Assembly (NCBI GenBank): GCA_036399695.1
Contig: DASWMP010000324.1
Location: 1-26,526, forward strand
Direction of reading: 5' to 3'
DNA from: DASVEE01 sp036399695
GTDB taxonomy: Bacteria; Acidobacteriota; Thermoanaerobaculia; Gp7-AA8
Length of the DNA: 26,526 nt
Under the pieces are notes generated by a model. The model did no database searches. It was not told the DNA's origin and was given only the letters and a program-made list of their open reading frames with translations. Below, piece by piece: positions 7,713-16,069 of this stretch. The number at the start of each line of letters is the position of its first letter. Position 1 is the stretch's first letter. A program made the translations under genes and the position numbers.

Positions 7713-8210
7713 ATGGCGATCGAGCTGGTAAACGCCCGTCATTCACCGGAAGCGCGGCACTGGCTGCACAACGTCTATCCTTTCTATCTCCACGATCTCT
7801 CCGAGTTCCAGCGGGACATCTACCTGCTGTCGGACGAGGGGCGCTGGGAGCCGGATCATCTGCCGTCGTGGTTCACGGAAGCGGGGGCGTACCCGTTCGT
7901 GATCTGCGACGACGGCGTGCGCGTCGGGTTCGCCCTCGTCGGGAAGCGGCCGTTTCCCTGGCGCTCGCCTGAGGCGGACCAGCGGCTGGGCGAGTTCTTC
8001 ATCCTGCGCTCGCATCGGGGGAACGGAGTCGGCAGCCGCGCCGCGCTGGAGGTCTTCAAGATGTTCAGCGGCGTGTGGGAGTTGTATGAGCTGCCGCTGA
8101 ATCAGGGTGCGATCCGCTTCTGGCGGCGTGTCATCGCGTCGCTGGGGGAGTATGGTGAGGAGAGCACGCCCGACTTTCTCCGTCAGTGGTTCCGCATGGA
8201 AGGATCGTGA
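7713..8210 (+). CDS. GNAT family N-acetyltransferase
   Basis: This 165-residue protein has a GNAT fold. The acetyl-CoA-binding loop is visible as LRSHRGNGVGSRAALEVF (R-x-x-G-x-G/A), preceded by the beta-4 strand LGEFFIL and followed by the late motif LNQGAIRFWRRVI. The acceptor substrate is unknown. The ATG at 7713 is preferred over a TTG at 7692, because the TTG would place repeat-like DNA inside the coding region. Its stop shares one base with the ATG of the next gene (TGATG), so the pair is probably one transcription unit. Confidence 0.85.
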   Translation: MAIELVNARHSPEARHWLHNVYPFYLHDLSEFQRDIYLLSDEGRWEPDHLPSWFTEAGAYPFVICDDGVRVGFALVGKRPFPWRSPEADQRLGEFFILRSHRGNGVGSRAALEVFKMFSGVWELYELPLNQGAIRFWRRVIASLGEYGEESTPDFLRQWFRMEGS

Positions 8211-9121
8211 TGACGCACCCCGAGCACTGGCCGTCGCTGCCGCTGGCCGACTGGCAGCCCACCCTCTTGACGCTGCACCGTTGGACGCAGATCGCCGGCA
8301 AGATCCGGATGACGCTGTCGCCGAAGACGAATCACTGGTGGCATGTGCCGCTCTACGTCTCGGCGCGCGGACTGACGACGTCCGCGATTCCGTACGGCAC
8401 GCGCACGTTCACCATCGAGTTCGATTTCATCGCCCACAAGCTGGACATCATGTCGAGTGACGGCGGCTCGCGCGAGATCGCCCTGGCGCCGAAGAGCGTG
8501 GCGGAGTTCTATCGAGAAGTGATGGATGCGCTGCACGCGCTCAACATCGAGGTGAAGATCTACACGACGCCGGTGGAGGTCGAGGACACGACGCCGTTCG
8601 AGGAGGACCGGCATCACGCCTCCTACGACGCGGAGGCAGTGCACCGCTTCTGGCATGTGGTGCGGCATTCGGACCGAGTGCTGCAGCAGTTCCGCGGAAA
8701 GTTCATCGGCAAGTGCAGCCCGGTGCATTTCTTCTGGGGCTCGTTCGACCTGGCAGTGACGCGCTTCTCCGGCCGCACCGCCCCGCGCCATCCCGGTGCA
8801 CCGGGCGTGGCGGACGTGATCACGACCGAGGCGTACTCACACGAGGTGTCGAGCGCGGGCTGGTGGCCGGGCGGCGGGGCGATGGACCAGCCGGCCTATT
8901 ACTCCTACGCCTATCCGGCGCCGGAAGGCTACAGCGACCGGCCGGTGCGCCCGAAGGAAGCGTACTTCAGCAAGGAGCTGGGGGAGTTCCTGCTGCCGTA
9001 TGAGGCGGTGCGGGTGGCGGCGTCTCCGGAGGAGACGCTCATGGAGTTTTTGCAGTCCACGTATGAGGCGGCCGCGGATAGCGCGGGGTGGGATCGCGCG
9101 GCGCTGGAAGCGGCGGGGTAG
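8210..9121 (+). CDS. DUF5996 family protein
   Basis: This 303-residue protein matches what I recall of DUF5996 from its opening (WPSLPLADWQPTLLTLHRWT, then NHWWHVPLYVSARGLTTSAI). Aromatic motifs such as FFWGSFDLAVTRFSGR and GWWPGGG follow in the second half. There is no signal peptide or membrane segment. The biochemical function of the family is unknown to me. It overlaps the acetyltransferase stop by one base. The gene ends 134 bases before a repeat element and faces pantothenate kinase head-on. Confidence 0.8.
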   Translation: MTHPEHWPSLPLADWQPTLLTLHRWTQIAGKIRMTLSPKTNHWWHVPLYVSARGLTTSAIPYGTRTFTIEFDFIAHKLDIMSSDGGSREIALAPKSVAEFYREVMDALHALNIEVKIYTTPVEVEDTTPFEEDRHHASYDAEAVHRFWHVVRHSDRVLQQFRGKFIGKCSPVHFFWGSFDLAVTRFSGRTAPRHPGAPGVADVITTEAYSHEVSSAGWWPGGGAMDQPAYYSYAYPAPEGYSDRPVRPKEAYFSKELGEFLLPYEAVRVAASPEETLMEFLQSTYEAAADSAGWDRAALEAAG

Positions 9122-9255
9122 AAGCACGATGGGACCTATGGACTTCTCGGTCGCGTCGGTCCTGCGCAAGCGGCGGCGCACCCGCAGCTTCGAGCCCGAG
9201 CAGCGGGCGGCAGCGTCGTAGCCCCGGGCGTTAGCCCGAATGGCGTTGACGTTAG

Positions 9256-9359
9256 ATGTGGGACAGACACTCTTGTCTGTCCCGTGCACCCGAACGGCCG
9301 ATTGTCTGGAGGAATGGACCTCGGGGTGGGCCGGACAGACAGGAGTGTCTGTCCCACAT
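9256..9359. repeat. Paired palindromic repeats (GGACAGACA type)
   Basis: 9256-9284 and 9332-9359 are inverted copies of one unit. Each unit is itself a hairpin: GGGACAGACA, a CTCT loop, then its complement; or GGACAGACA with a GGAG loop. A third copy lies at 26482-26509. The element sits in the convergent gap between the DUF5996 and pantothenate kinase genes. Together with the tandem repeat at 9397-9455 it accounts for much of the 344-base gap 9122-9465. No gene is evident in that gap. Confidence 0.85.
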
Positions 9360-9396
9360 GAGGCAAATCTCTATGTCGACACCATCGGGGCTTGCT

Positions 9397-9455
9397 TCTG
9401 GAAGCGAGATCGTGGGATCCGGAAGCAAGATCGTTGGTTCTGGAAGCGAGACGAG
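9397..9455. repeat. Three imperfect 21-bp tandem repeats
   Basis: Units at 9397-9417, 9418-9438 and 9439-9455 (partial) share TCTGGAAGCGAGATCGT with a few substitutions. They lie just downstream of the pantothenate kinase stop. No function is evident. Confidence 0.7.
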
Positions 9456-9465
9456 CTGCCCGCCC

Positions 9466-10386
9466 TCACAACCTCCGCATCAACACCCTCTCGACCCCGT
9501 GCCCGGCGCCTTTCTCCAGCACCAGCCTGGCGCGCTCGCGCGTCGGGAGGATGTTCTCGCGGAGGTTTGCCAGGTTGATGCGTTGCCAGATGTCGCGGGC
9601 TTTGGCGAGCGCCTCTTCCTCTTTCATCTCGGCGTAGGAGCGGAAGAACGATTGCGGGTCGCGGAAGGCGGTGTCGCGCAGCCGTTGGAACCGGGCCAGG
9701 AACCACGACTCCAGGTCTGCTTCCGAGGCATCCACGTAGATCGAGAAATCGACAAAGTCGGAGACGAACAGCGAATGCTCGGTGCCGCTCTGGAGGACGT
9801 TGAGCCCTTCGAGGATGACGATGTCGGGCGTGTCGATCACCAGCTCACCGTCGGGCACGATGTCGTACTGCAGGTGCGAGTAGACCGGGACCGTCAGCGG
9901 TGATGATCCTGATTTCAGGTCCGCCACGAACCGCAGCAGGCGCTGGCGATCGTACGACTCGGGGAAGCCTTTGCGGTGCATGATGCCCCGCTCGTTGAGG
10001 ACGCGGTTGGGGTAGAGGAAGCCGTCCGTCGTCACGAGGTCGACGCGCGGATGGTCGGGCCAGCGGGCGAGCAGCGTGCGCAGGACGCGGGCGGTCGTGC
10101 TCTTGCCGGCCGAGACGCTGCCGGCGATGGCGATGACGTACGGCACCCTCGGCGCCAGCATGCCGACGAACCGGCTGGTCACGCGATGGAGGTCCTGCAC
10201 GGCGGCGATGTGCAGGTTGAGCAGTCGCGATAACGGCAGGTACACCTCCTCCACCTCGGTGAAGGAGATGGTCTCGATGATCCCGCGCAGTTCCTCGAGG
10301 TCGGCCGCCGAGAGGGTCATCGCCGTCTCGCCGCGCAGACGCGACCAGCTTTCGCGGGGGAAGGTGAGATACGGCGAGTCGGTCAT
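9466..10386 (-). CDS. coaA: Type I pantothenate kinase
   Basis: This 306-residue protein phosphorylates pantothenate with ATP, the first committed step of coenzyme A synthesis. The P-loop is GSVSAGKST (residues 89-97). Other family features are TTDGFLYPN, the MHRKGFPESYD segment, VPVYSHLQYDIVPD and DIVILEGLNVLQ. Length matches the bacterial type I enzyme (about 310 residues). It is the last gene on the strand after feoA, 69 bases downstream, so it may be read from the feo promoter or have its own. An internal ATG at codon 23 is an alternative start, but the first ATG keeps the usual N-terminus (SPYLTFPRESW). Confidence 0.93.
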   Translation of the reverse strand: MTDSPYLTFPRESWSRLRGETAMTLSAADLEELRGIIETISFTEVEEVYLPLSRLLNLHIAAVQDLHRVTSRFVGMLAPRVPYVIAIAGSVSAGKSTTARVLRTLLARWPDHPRVDLVTTDGFLYPNRVLNERGIMHRKGFPESYDRQRLLRFVADLKSGSSPLTVPVYSHLQYDIVPDGELVIDTPDIVILEGLNVLQSGTEHSLFVSDFVDFSIYVDASEADLESWFLARFQRLRDTAFRDPQSFFRSYAEMKEEEALAKARDIWQRINLANLRENILPTRERARLVLEKGAGHGVERVLMRRL

Positions 10387-10403
10387 GCGCGGCGCATGGT
10401 GAA

Positions 10404-10426
10404 GGTTGAGCGGCGAATGTTCAACC
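10404..10426. terminator. Small hairpin between feoA and coaA
   Basis: GGTTGA (10404-10409) pairs with TCAACC (10421-10426) across an 11-nt loop. With six base pairs and no T-tract it could be a weak attenuator or only chance. Confidence 0.2.
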
Positions 10427-10455
10427 CATTGCCAAACTCCCGGCGCTGGCGTACG

Positions 10456-10695
10456 TCAGTTGCGGCGCACGTAGATCTCGCGGCCGATCTCGTCTTCGAC
10501 GGCGATGCTGGTGTGTCCGCACGCCAGGACCACGCTCGGCCTGCGCGCCACCAGGCGCACGGTCGATCCGGGCACGATGCCGTAGGCGGCCAGCCGGTTC
10601 AGGCGCGCTTCGGAAGTCGCGGCGATCGTGGTCACGACGCCGCTCGTGCCGAGGGGCAGCTCGATGAGACGGACGGCCTCGGCATCACTATGCAT
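10456..10695 (-). CDS. feoA: FeoA-like ferrous iron transport accessory protein
   Basis: This 79-residue SH3-like protein fits FeoA: LIELPLGTSGVVTTIA, EARLNRLAAYGIVPGSTVRLV and IAVEDEIGREIYVR. FeoA assists the FeoB ferrous iron transporter in the cytoplasm. The ATG (10695-10693) lies inside the end of the Cys-rich gene, an overlap of 8 bases. feoB, the Cys-rich gene and feoA are therefore tightly coupled, in the reverse of the common feoA-feoB order. Confidence 0.85.
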   Translation of the reverse strand: MHSDAEAVRLIELPLGTSGVVTTIAATSEARLNRLAAYGIVPGSTVRLVARRPSVVLACGHTSIAVEDEIGREIYVRRN

Positions 10696-10909
10696 GCTTG
10701 CGCTTCCTTGTGAAGAGCTTCTTGAGCCAGCCGGAGAGCGAACCGTCCTGCACGAACTCGTACTGGCAGCTCGGGCAGCGCACCATCGCACAGCCTTTGC
10801 CCATCGGGCAGGCCGAATGGCACATCGTCCCTTCGAACTCGAGGCTGCAGAGCGGGCACTCGAAGGTGCGCGGCTGCTCGTCGGCCGTCAGCACGTCGTG
10901 CGCCGTCAC
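10688..10909 (-). CDS. Cys-rich mini-protein embedded in the feo operon
   Basis: This 73-residue protein starts at a GTG overlapping the feoB stop (GTGA) and ends inside the feoA start. It carries eight cysteines and one His: CPLC (C18, C21), then CHSAC, GKGC and CPSC. The C-terminus is basic (KKLFTRKRKHA). The spacing suggests one or two metal or Fe-S sites. It is not FeoC, which is a winged helix, nor the FeoB-associated Cys-rich membrane peptide, as it has no membrane helix. A redox or iron-sensing regulator, or a metallochaperone for FeoB, would fit the position. That is inference. Confidence 0.75.
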   Translation of the reverse strand: MTAHDVLTADEQPRTFECPLCSLEFEGTMCHSACPMGKGCAMVRCPSCQYEFVQDGSLSGWLKKLFTRKRKHA

Positions 10910-12957
10910 AGCGTCACCCCGAAAGCCTTCAGCAGGTAGTTCATCGCCGCACCGATTCCGAACGCGTACAGCAGGATGAAGCTGGCGATCAGCATCCCGG
11001 CCTTCGTGCCGCGCTCCTTGAGGATGACGAGGAAGTTGGCGACACAGGGGATGAAGAGCGTGATGGTCGTCAGAGCCACGACCGTCTGGACGCCCGACAA
11101 CAGGCCGTCCTTCTGCATGGCGAACAGACCGGCGGCGCCGTAGTCGCGGCGGAGGAAGCCGATGAGGAACGCGTTCGTCGCTTCGGCCGGCAGTCCGAGC
11201 CCGGCCACGATGACCGGCGAGAAGAAGTTCTGGATCTTCGTCAGCAGCTTCGCGACGTCCAGCAGGTACAGCAGCAGCGTGCCGACGACGAAGAGCGGAA
11301 CCGCTTCTTTCAGGTACCACTCGGTGCGCGCCAACACCTTGATCATGATGTTGGAGAGCTTCGGCACGCGCACGGGCGGGATTTCGAGGATGAAGTCACC
11401 TGCCTGGCCGGGCACGACCTTCGAGGCCAGAAGGCCGACGAAGAAGATCGTCCCCACGGTCACGCCGAGCCAGAGCAGCGTCGCGCCGGGAGCGAGCGGG
11501 CCGAGCATGGCCATGATCACGCCGAGCTGCGCGGAGCAGGGGACGCCGAGGGCCAGGAGCAGCGTGACGATCGTCGCTTCCTTCTTCGTTTCGAGGATGC
11601 GCGTCGTCAGAGTGGCCATTGTGTCGCAGCCGAGGCCGAGGACCATCGGCAGGACCGCTTTGCCGTTCAGACCCATCTTGCGGAAGATCCGGTTGAGCAT
11701 CACCGCCAGGCGGGGCAGGTAGCCGGAGTCTTCGAGGACGCCGAAGAAGAGAAAGAATGTGATGACGACCGGCAGGACGATGGCGATGGCGTACGTCAGG
11801 GCCATGGTGATGACGCCGTACGGACCGGCGAGCAGATCGTGGAGGAAGCGGGCCACCTGCTGGCCGCCGGTCAGTTGGCCGGTGAGGGTGTAGGCGGGAG
11901 CGAGCACTCCTTCTTCCAGCGCGTGGAGGTGCGGGAAGCTGGCGACGGCGTCGAGGCCGCGGATGATCCAGACGTTGAGGAAGCCGTTGAAGACGTTCGT
12001 CTCCAGGAGGTCGACGAGGGTGCCGGCGCCGAAGTTGCCGACGAAGAGCCAGGCCACGTAGAGCACGCCGAGGAGGAAGGGGATGCCCCAGACCGGGTGC
12101 ATGGTCATGACGCCGAGCCAGTCGCGGAAGCCGTTCGGCTTGACGTCGTGCTGCGCGTCGCTGCCGAGGAGGCGGTCGACGGCGGCGACGCGGGTGGTGG
12201 CGATGACGACGCTCGGCGGCTGTCCGAGAGCCACGCCGACGTCGTGCCGGATGCGGGCGAGGAGCTCGAGCGATTCCTGCGGGAGATGCGGCGCGAGCGT
12301 CTGGTCGCCGGCGAGGATCGAGAGGGCGATACCGCGGGAGGCGATGGGGTGGTCGTCGAGCACTTCGAGGACCGAGTCGATCCCCTGCTCGATGGCCGCG
12401 GGGTACGTCACCTGGAACCTGGCGCGCTTCGGCTCGATGGCCGCGCGCTTGAGCTTCTCGAGGTTCCACTTGCGCAGGGCGGACGTGCCGACGACCGGAA
12501 TGCCGAGCGTCGCGGCGAGGGCGCCGGGGTCGAGCTCGTTGTCCCGCTCCTTCGCCTCGTCGCTCATGTTCAGGCAAAGGGTGAAGGGGACGCCATGCTC
12601 GGCGATTTGCAGCGACAAAAGCAGCGTCCGCCGCGGGTTGTTCATGTCGCCGACCTGGACGACGTCCGCATTGTGCGATTCGATCAGAATGTCCCGGGCG
12701 ACGCGCTCGTCATCCGACTGCGGGATGAGGCCGTTCGTCCCCGGTGTATCGATGACGACGCGGGCGGCGCCGGCGACGGTCGCTTTGGCGGTGGTCAGCT
12801 CGACGGTGGTGCCGGGATAATTCGAAACGGTGACGTAGCGGTTGGTCAGGGCGCCGAAGAGAAGAGATTTCCCTACGTTCGGGTTGCCGATCAGGAGTAA
12901 CTTCCGTTCGCCGCTCTCCGTCGCAGTGTCGAGGCGCTGAAGCGCCAATTGAGACAT
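10906..12957 (-). CDS. feoB: Ferrous iron transport protein B
   Basis: This 683-residue membrane GTPase imports Fe(II). The N-terminal G domain shows G1 GNPNVGKS, G2-region NYPGTT, G3 DTPG and G4-like NMSD. The membrane part has about eight to ten helices with GLGCDTMATLTTRILETKKE and GFLRRDYGAAGL. The usual FeoB GCNVPA gate motif appears as GCDTMA, and the stretch before G4 reads VVQVGDMNNPRRTL rather than VVDASNLERNL. It thus belongs to a divergent FeoB clade, not a broken gene. The start is the ATG at 12957; a longer frame runs 880 bases further but lies antisense to the exported-protein gene. No Shine-Dalgarno is seen. Confidence 0.93.
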   Translation of the reverse strand: MSQLALQRLDTATESGERKLLLIGNPNVGKSLLFGALTNRYVTVSNYPGTTVELTTAKATVAGAARVVIDTPGTNGLIPQSDDERVARDILIESHNADVVQVGDMNNPRRTLLLSLQIAEHGVPFTLCLNMSDEAKERDNELDPGALAATLGIPVVGTSALRKWNLEKLKRAAIEPKRARFQVTYPAAIEQGIDSVLEVLDDHPIASRGIALSILAGDQTLAPHLPQESLELLARIRHDVGVALGQPPSVVIATTRVAAVDRLLGSDAQHDVKPNGFRDWLGVMTMHPVWGIPFLLGVLYVAWLFVGNFGAGTLVDLLETNVFNGFLNVWIIRGLDAVASFPHLHALEEGVLAPAYTLTGQLTGGQQVARFLHDLLAGPYGVITMALTYAIAIVLPVVITFFLFFGVLEDSGYLPRLAVMLNRIFRKMGLNGKAVLPMVLGLGCDTMATLTTRILETKKEATIVTLLLALGVPCSAQLGVIMAMLGPLAPGATLLWLGVTVGTIFFVGLLASKVVPGQAGDFILEIPPVRVPKLSNIMIKVLARTEWYLKEAVPLFVVGTLLLYLLDVAKLLTKIQNFFSPVIVAGLGLPAEATNAFLIGFLRRDYGAAGLFAMQKDGLLSGVQTVVALTTITLFIPCVANFLVILKERGTKAGMLIASFILLYAFGIGAAMNYLLKAFGVTL

Positions 12958-12996
12958 GGTCGCAGTAACGCTGCCGCTGGTTTGGAATTTCCCAAA

Positions 12997-13752
12997 ATGC
13001 TGATTCGCTTCGCGATTGCACTCGCGCTTCTCCTCCCCACACTCGCTCACGCCGATACCCTCGCGGACGTCCGCACGGCCCTCGGACGCCTCACGGCTCG
13101 CCAGCCGATCCGCGCCACCTATGAGGTGCGGCTCGTCCGCGACTCGAAGGGCCGCTTCGCCAACACCAACTTCCGCGGCAACGTGGCGGTGGAGCTCGAA
13201 TCGGACGCCGACGGGGTCACGGTCACGGTCCCACGGCCAGTGCTCGACGAGATCGCCCGCGAGCGGAAGGCCCGCCTGACGGACCCGAAAGCGAAGGCCC
13301 CGGTCCTCGGCGCCCTCGACGACGTCGATCCGACACTCGCCGCCGAGGTCCTGGATTTTGCGCCCGCGCTGCTGCACAAGCTCGATGGAGCGAAGGTGCT
13401 GCAGGAAAAGCCGGGTGTCTGGCAGGGGAAGCCGGTCCGCATGCTGGTCGTGCAGGTCCAGGTGGAACGGCCATCCGCGAACGGCGAGGTCCGCCTCGGC
13501 AAACAGACCGTCACGGAGAACCGGATGACCCTGTGGCTGGGGGAGGATCTGGTGCCGCTGGCGGCGGAGCACGTGCTGGCCGTGAAGGCGTCGTTCCTGA
13601 TCCTGCGCGGGGAGTTCAAGGACAAATCGAGCTGGGTCTTCGGCAGGCACGGAGACCGGCTGGTGCGGGTCCGGTATGACTCCAACGGGAGCATGTCGGG
13701 GATGGGGCAGAGCGGGACCGAGTCGCGCAACGCCCTGCTCAAGGTGCACTAA
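12997..13752 (+). CDS. Exported protein of unknown function
   Basis: This 251-residue protein has a clear signal peptide (MLIRFAIALALLLPTLAHA, cleavage near residue 19). The mature part is rich in beta-strand patterns (YEVRLVRDSKG, VAVELESDADGVTVTV, VRMLVVQVQVE, MTLWLGEDLVPLAAEH), resembling periplasmic proteins of the outer-membrane lipoprotein-sorting or DUF3108 type. No family is recognised with confidence. It is divergent from feoB with 39 bases between start codons. The start is the ATG directly before the signal peptide, although the open frame reaches 48 bases further upstream. Confidence 0.7.
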   Translation: MLIRFAIALALLLPTLAHADTLADVRTALGRLTARQPIRATYEVRLVRDSKGRFANTNFRGNVAVELESDADGVTVTVPRPVLDEIARERKARLTDPKAKAPVLGALDDVDPTLAAEVLDFAPALLHKLDGAKVLQEKPGVWQGKPVRMLVVQVQVERPSANGEVRLGKQTVTENRMTLWLGEDLVPLAAEHVLAVKASFLILRGEFKDKSSWVFGRHGDRLVRVRYDSNGSMSGMGQSGTESRNALLKVH

Positions 13753-13778
13753 TAGTGTCGTGACTGGTGACCGCGACG

Positions 13779-13796
13779 CGACCCCTGCCGGGGTCG
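13779..13796. terminator. Hairpin between convergent genes
   Basis: CGACCCC and GGGGTCG pair perfectly around TGCC. It lies 26 bases past the stop of the exported-protein gene and 58 bases past the end of the opposing kinase gene. It has no T-tract, so intrinsic termination is uncertain. Confidence 0.4.
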
Positions 13797-13854
13797 AGGA
13801 GCAGGCGGATCTCATCCGGTGGCGGCGTGCCTTCGGCACTTGCCACAGGCTGAT

Positions 13855-15063
13855 TTACGACACGCCTCCGGCGTGCAACTCCGGCACGGGCAGCAGCACC
13901 CCGAACTTCGACCCCCGCCCGACCACACTCTCCACCGCGATGCGGCCGCCGTGCGCCTCGATCAGGCGTTTCGTGATCGAGAGCCCCAGGCCCACGCTCC
14001 GTTCCGTCGTTGCAAGGGCGGTTGAGAGCCGGGTGAAGGGTTTGAACAACTGGCTCAGCTCCTCGGCCGGAATGCCGGGGCCGCGGTCTTCCACATCGAC
14101 GACCAGCCACTGTTCCTCGCGGTAGACGCGGACCGTCACGGTGGCGCCGGTGGGGGAGTACTTGACGGCGTTGGCGACCAGGTTCTGCACGGCCTGGGTG
14201 ATCTTCACCTGGTCGAGCATCAGCGGCGGCAGCGGGTCCTGCATCTCCAGGTCGATGTCGATGTGACGCCGCTCGCCGACGATGCGCATGGTGTCGACGA
14301 CGCTGGCCGCGACGTGCGACAGGTGCGTCGATTCGGCGTTGATGCGGACGACGCCCGCCTCGACGGCCGAGAACGTGAGGACGTCGTCGACGAGGCGGAG
14401 CATGAAGGAGCCGTTGTTTCGCAAGCGGCTGAGCAGGTGCACCTGCTGATCGTTGAACTGATCGGCCTCCTCGAGGAGGAAGTCGATGAACGCGAGGTTC
14501 GCGCTGAGCGGGTTGCGGAGGTCGTGCGCGGCGACGCCGAGGAGCTCGTTCTTGTAGGCGTTGAGACGCTGCAACTCGGCGACCGTGCGGGCGAGCTCGC
14601 GCTGAGACGTCACCAGCTCGTTGTTCAGACGTCCGAGCTCGTCCCAGAGGTCGTAGCTCGAGTCGGTGCCGCGGATCGCCTGCGCCAGCGTGCGAAAGGG
14701 CTCTTCGCCGCCTGCTGCCGCGGCGGCGTCAGCGAATGCGGCGGCGTTTTGCGAGACCGGGACGGCGATCGTGGCGATGTCCTCGCCGGCACGCAGGGCG
14801 AAGCACTGCACCTCGCTCCCGCACAGCCGGAGCGTGATCGACCGGGAGAATTCGCCCGAGACCGCGCTCTGGAAGAACATGCGCGCCGGGCCGAGACTCT
14901 TCGCGTCCATGCAGCCGAAGAACGACGGCGAGAGCTGTACGTCCATGGTCTGCCAGACGACGCGGCTGATCCTGCCGTCAGGGCTGCAGAAGAAGGCGAT
15001 GCCTTTCGGTTCCGCGCTATGGTCGCCGTCAGGCGAAGGAGTTGATGAGCTCGATGCAGTCAT
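13855..15063 (-). CDS. Sensor histidine kinase with N-terminal PAS-like domain
   Basis: This cytoplasmic kinase has 402 residues. Residues about 20-105 resemble a PAS fold (GIAFFCSPDGRISRVVWQTM), and residues 138-170 are a coiled-coil linker. The HisKA domain has the phospho-acceptor His180 in AAHDLRNPLSAN. The HATPase domain shows the N box NLVANAVKYS (Asn298), DVEDRGPGIP and GLGLSITKRLIEAHGG. There are no membrane helices, so it senses an internal signal or a partner protein. Its start overlaps the end of the B12-sensor gene by 35 bases (ATG at 15069 is an alternative). The two are translationally linked and likely functionally linked. Confidence 0.88.
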   Translation of the reverse strand: MTASSSSTPSPDGDHSAEPKGIAFFCSPDGRISRVVWQTMDVQLSPSFFGCMDAKSLGPARMFFQSAVSGEFSRSITLRLCGSEVQCFALRAGEDIATIAVPVSQNAAAFADAAAAAGGEEPFRTLAQAIRGTDSSYDLWDELGRLNNELVTSQRELARTVAELQRLNAYKNELLGVAAHDLRNPLSANLAFIDFLLEEADQFNDQQVHLLSRLRNNGSFMLRLVDDVLTFSAVEAGVVRINAESTHLSHVAASVVDTMRIVGERRHIDIDLEMQDPLPPLMLDQVKITQAVQNLVANAVKYSPTGATVTVRVYREEQWLVVDVEDRGPGIPAEELSQLFKPFTRLSTALATTERSVGLGLSITKRLIEAHGGRIAVESVVGRGSKFGVLLPVPELHAGGVS

Positions 15064-16069
15064 CTGCATTCGCAGCGTAACCGTCCGCACCCACCGATTT
15101 CCAGAGGGATGGCAACATTGAGAAGGCGCGGCCGCCCACGACGACCTTGCGTCCCTCCAGCGCTTTGCTGGCCCTGAAGAGGCGGATCACTTCCGCGACG
15201 GCCGCCAGGTGAGGCGTGAGCGTGGCGGAGATGAGCAGCACGTCGGCATTGCGGTCGGCGCACATCTGGACCGCGGAGGCCGCCGGCACGTTGGCGCCGA
15301 GGTAGTAGGTGTGCCAGCCTTCGAGCTCCAGCAGGTCGGAGACGATGCGCAGTCCGACTTCGTGCATCTCGCCGCCGACGCACATCGAGACGAGACGGCC
15401 ATCGCGCTTCTCATTGCCGAAGATCCGGCCGTAGAGGTGCGTCATCACCTGCTGCGTGGCGGCGGTGCAGAAGTGCTCCTGCGCGACGGAGATCCGGTTG
15501 ATCTGCCAGAGGCGGCCGATCTCGCGCTGCACCGGCTCGAAGACGTGGCGGTAAACGTCGCGCGGCGACTGACCGCCGTCCACTGTCTGCAGGATGAGCT
15601 GCAGCGCGCCCAGCCTGTTGCCGTTCAGGAGTTGCTGCAGGTAGCGCTCCGCAACGTCGTGCAGCGGACGGCCGGGATCGAGGAAGGAGGCAATGTCGTC
15701 CGGCATGGACGGCAGTGTCTCGATCGCGGCGCGAACGTATTCGACGGCGGCGCGGCTGGCTTCCATAGCCAGCCGGCCGGAGAGTGCCGAGGCCAGGATC
15801 CCGAGGTTGTCCGCCAGGTCGCTTGGCGGGACGTTGCGGCTGGCCAGCATCACTTTCGCCCAGGCCACGTAGTCGAGGAAGAGGCCCACGTCTTCCGCTT
15901 CCAGCGCGGCGGCGAGGTACTGCAGGTGGAACGCCGCGTCTTCGCGGCAGCGGATCCGTCCGATCGGCCCGTAGCGCTGTTCCAGCTCCGGATGAGCGAG
16001 GAAGTGGCGGTCCGTGATCGCGTCGGCGAGCAGGTCGATGCGCGTCCGGATCTCGTGCACGTCGATCAT
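15029..16069 (-). CDS. Cobalamin-binding CarH-like sensor protein without a DNA-binding domain
   Basis: This 346-residue protein ends in a B12-binding module. Residues about 135-215 are a helical B12 cap domain with Trp188 and Glu198-His199, the W-x9-EH pattern of CarH photoreceptors. Residues about 224-346 form the Rossmann B12 domain with GGEMHEVG (Glu234, His236, Gly239) and VVVGGRAF. The N-terminal 130 residues are helical and are not a MerR-type winged helix. CarH uses adenosylcobalamin to sense light. The residue after Trp188 is Gln rather than the CarH His that ligates Co after photolysis, so light sensing may differ. It overlaps the ABM gene by ATGA and the kinase gene by 35 bases. 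Confidence 0.82.
   Translation of the reverse strand: MIDVHEIRTRIDLLADAITDRHFLAHPELEQRYGPIGRIRCREDAAFHLQYLAAALEAEDVGLFLDYVAWAKVMLASRNVPPSDLADNLGILASALSGRLAMEASRAAVEYVRAAIETLPSMPDDIASFLDPGRPLHDVAERYLQQLLNGNRLGALQLILQTVDGGQSPRDVYRHVFEPVQREIGRLWQINRISVAQEHFCTAATQQVMTHLYGRIFGNEKRDGRLVSMCVGGEMHEVGLRIVSDLLELEGWHTYYLGANVPAASAVQMCADRNADVLLISATLTPHLAAVAEVIRLFRASKALEGRKVVVGGRAFSMLPSLWKSVGADGYAANADDCIELINSFA

Noticed and set aside
9129..9221. Short 30-codon frame with an Arg-rich sequence after the DUF5996 gene
   Set aside because: No promoter or Shine-Dalgarno, and its start overlaps a fragment of the GGGACCTAT repeat. Too weak to call.
9256..9903. Plus-strand frame through the GGACAGACA repeats and antisense to coaA
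   Set aside because: The start lies in the palindromic repeat and most of it is opposite coaA.
12958..13839. N-terminal extension of feoB by about 290 codons
   Set aside because: It runs antisense to the exported-protein gene and precedes the normal FeoB N-terminus. The ATG at 12957 gives the correct length.
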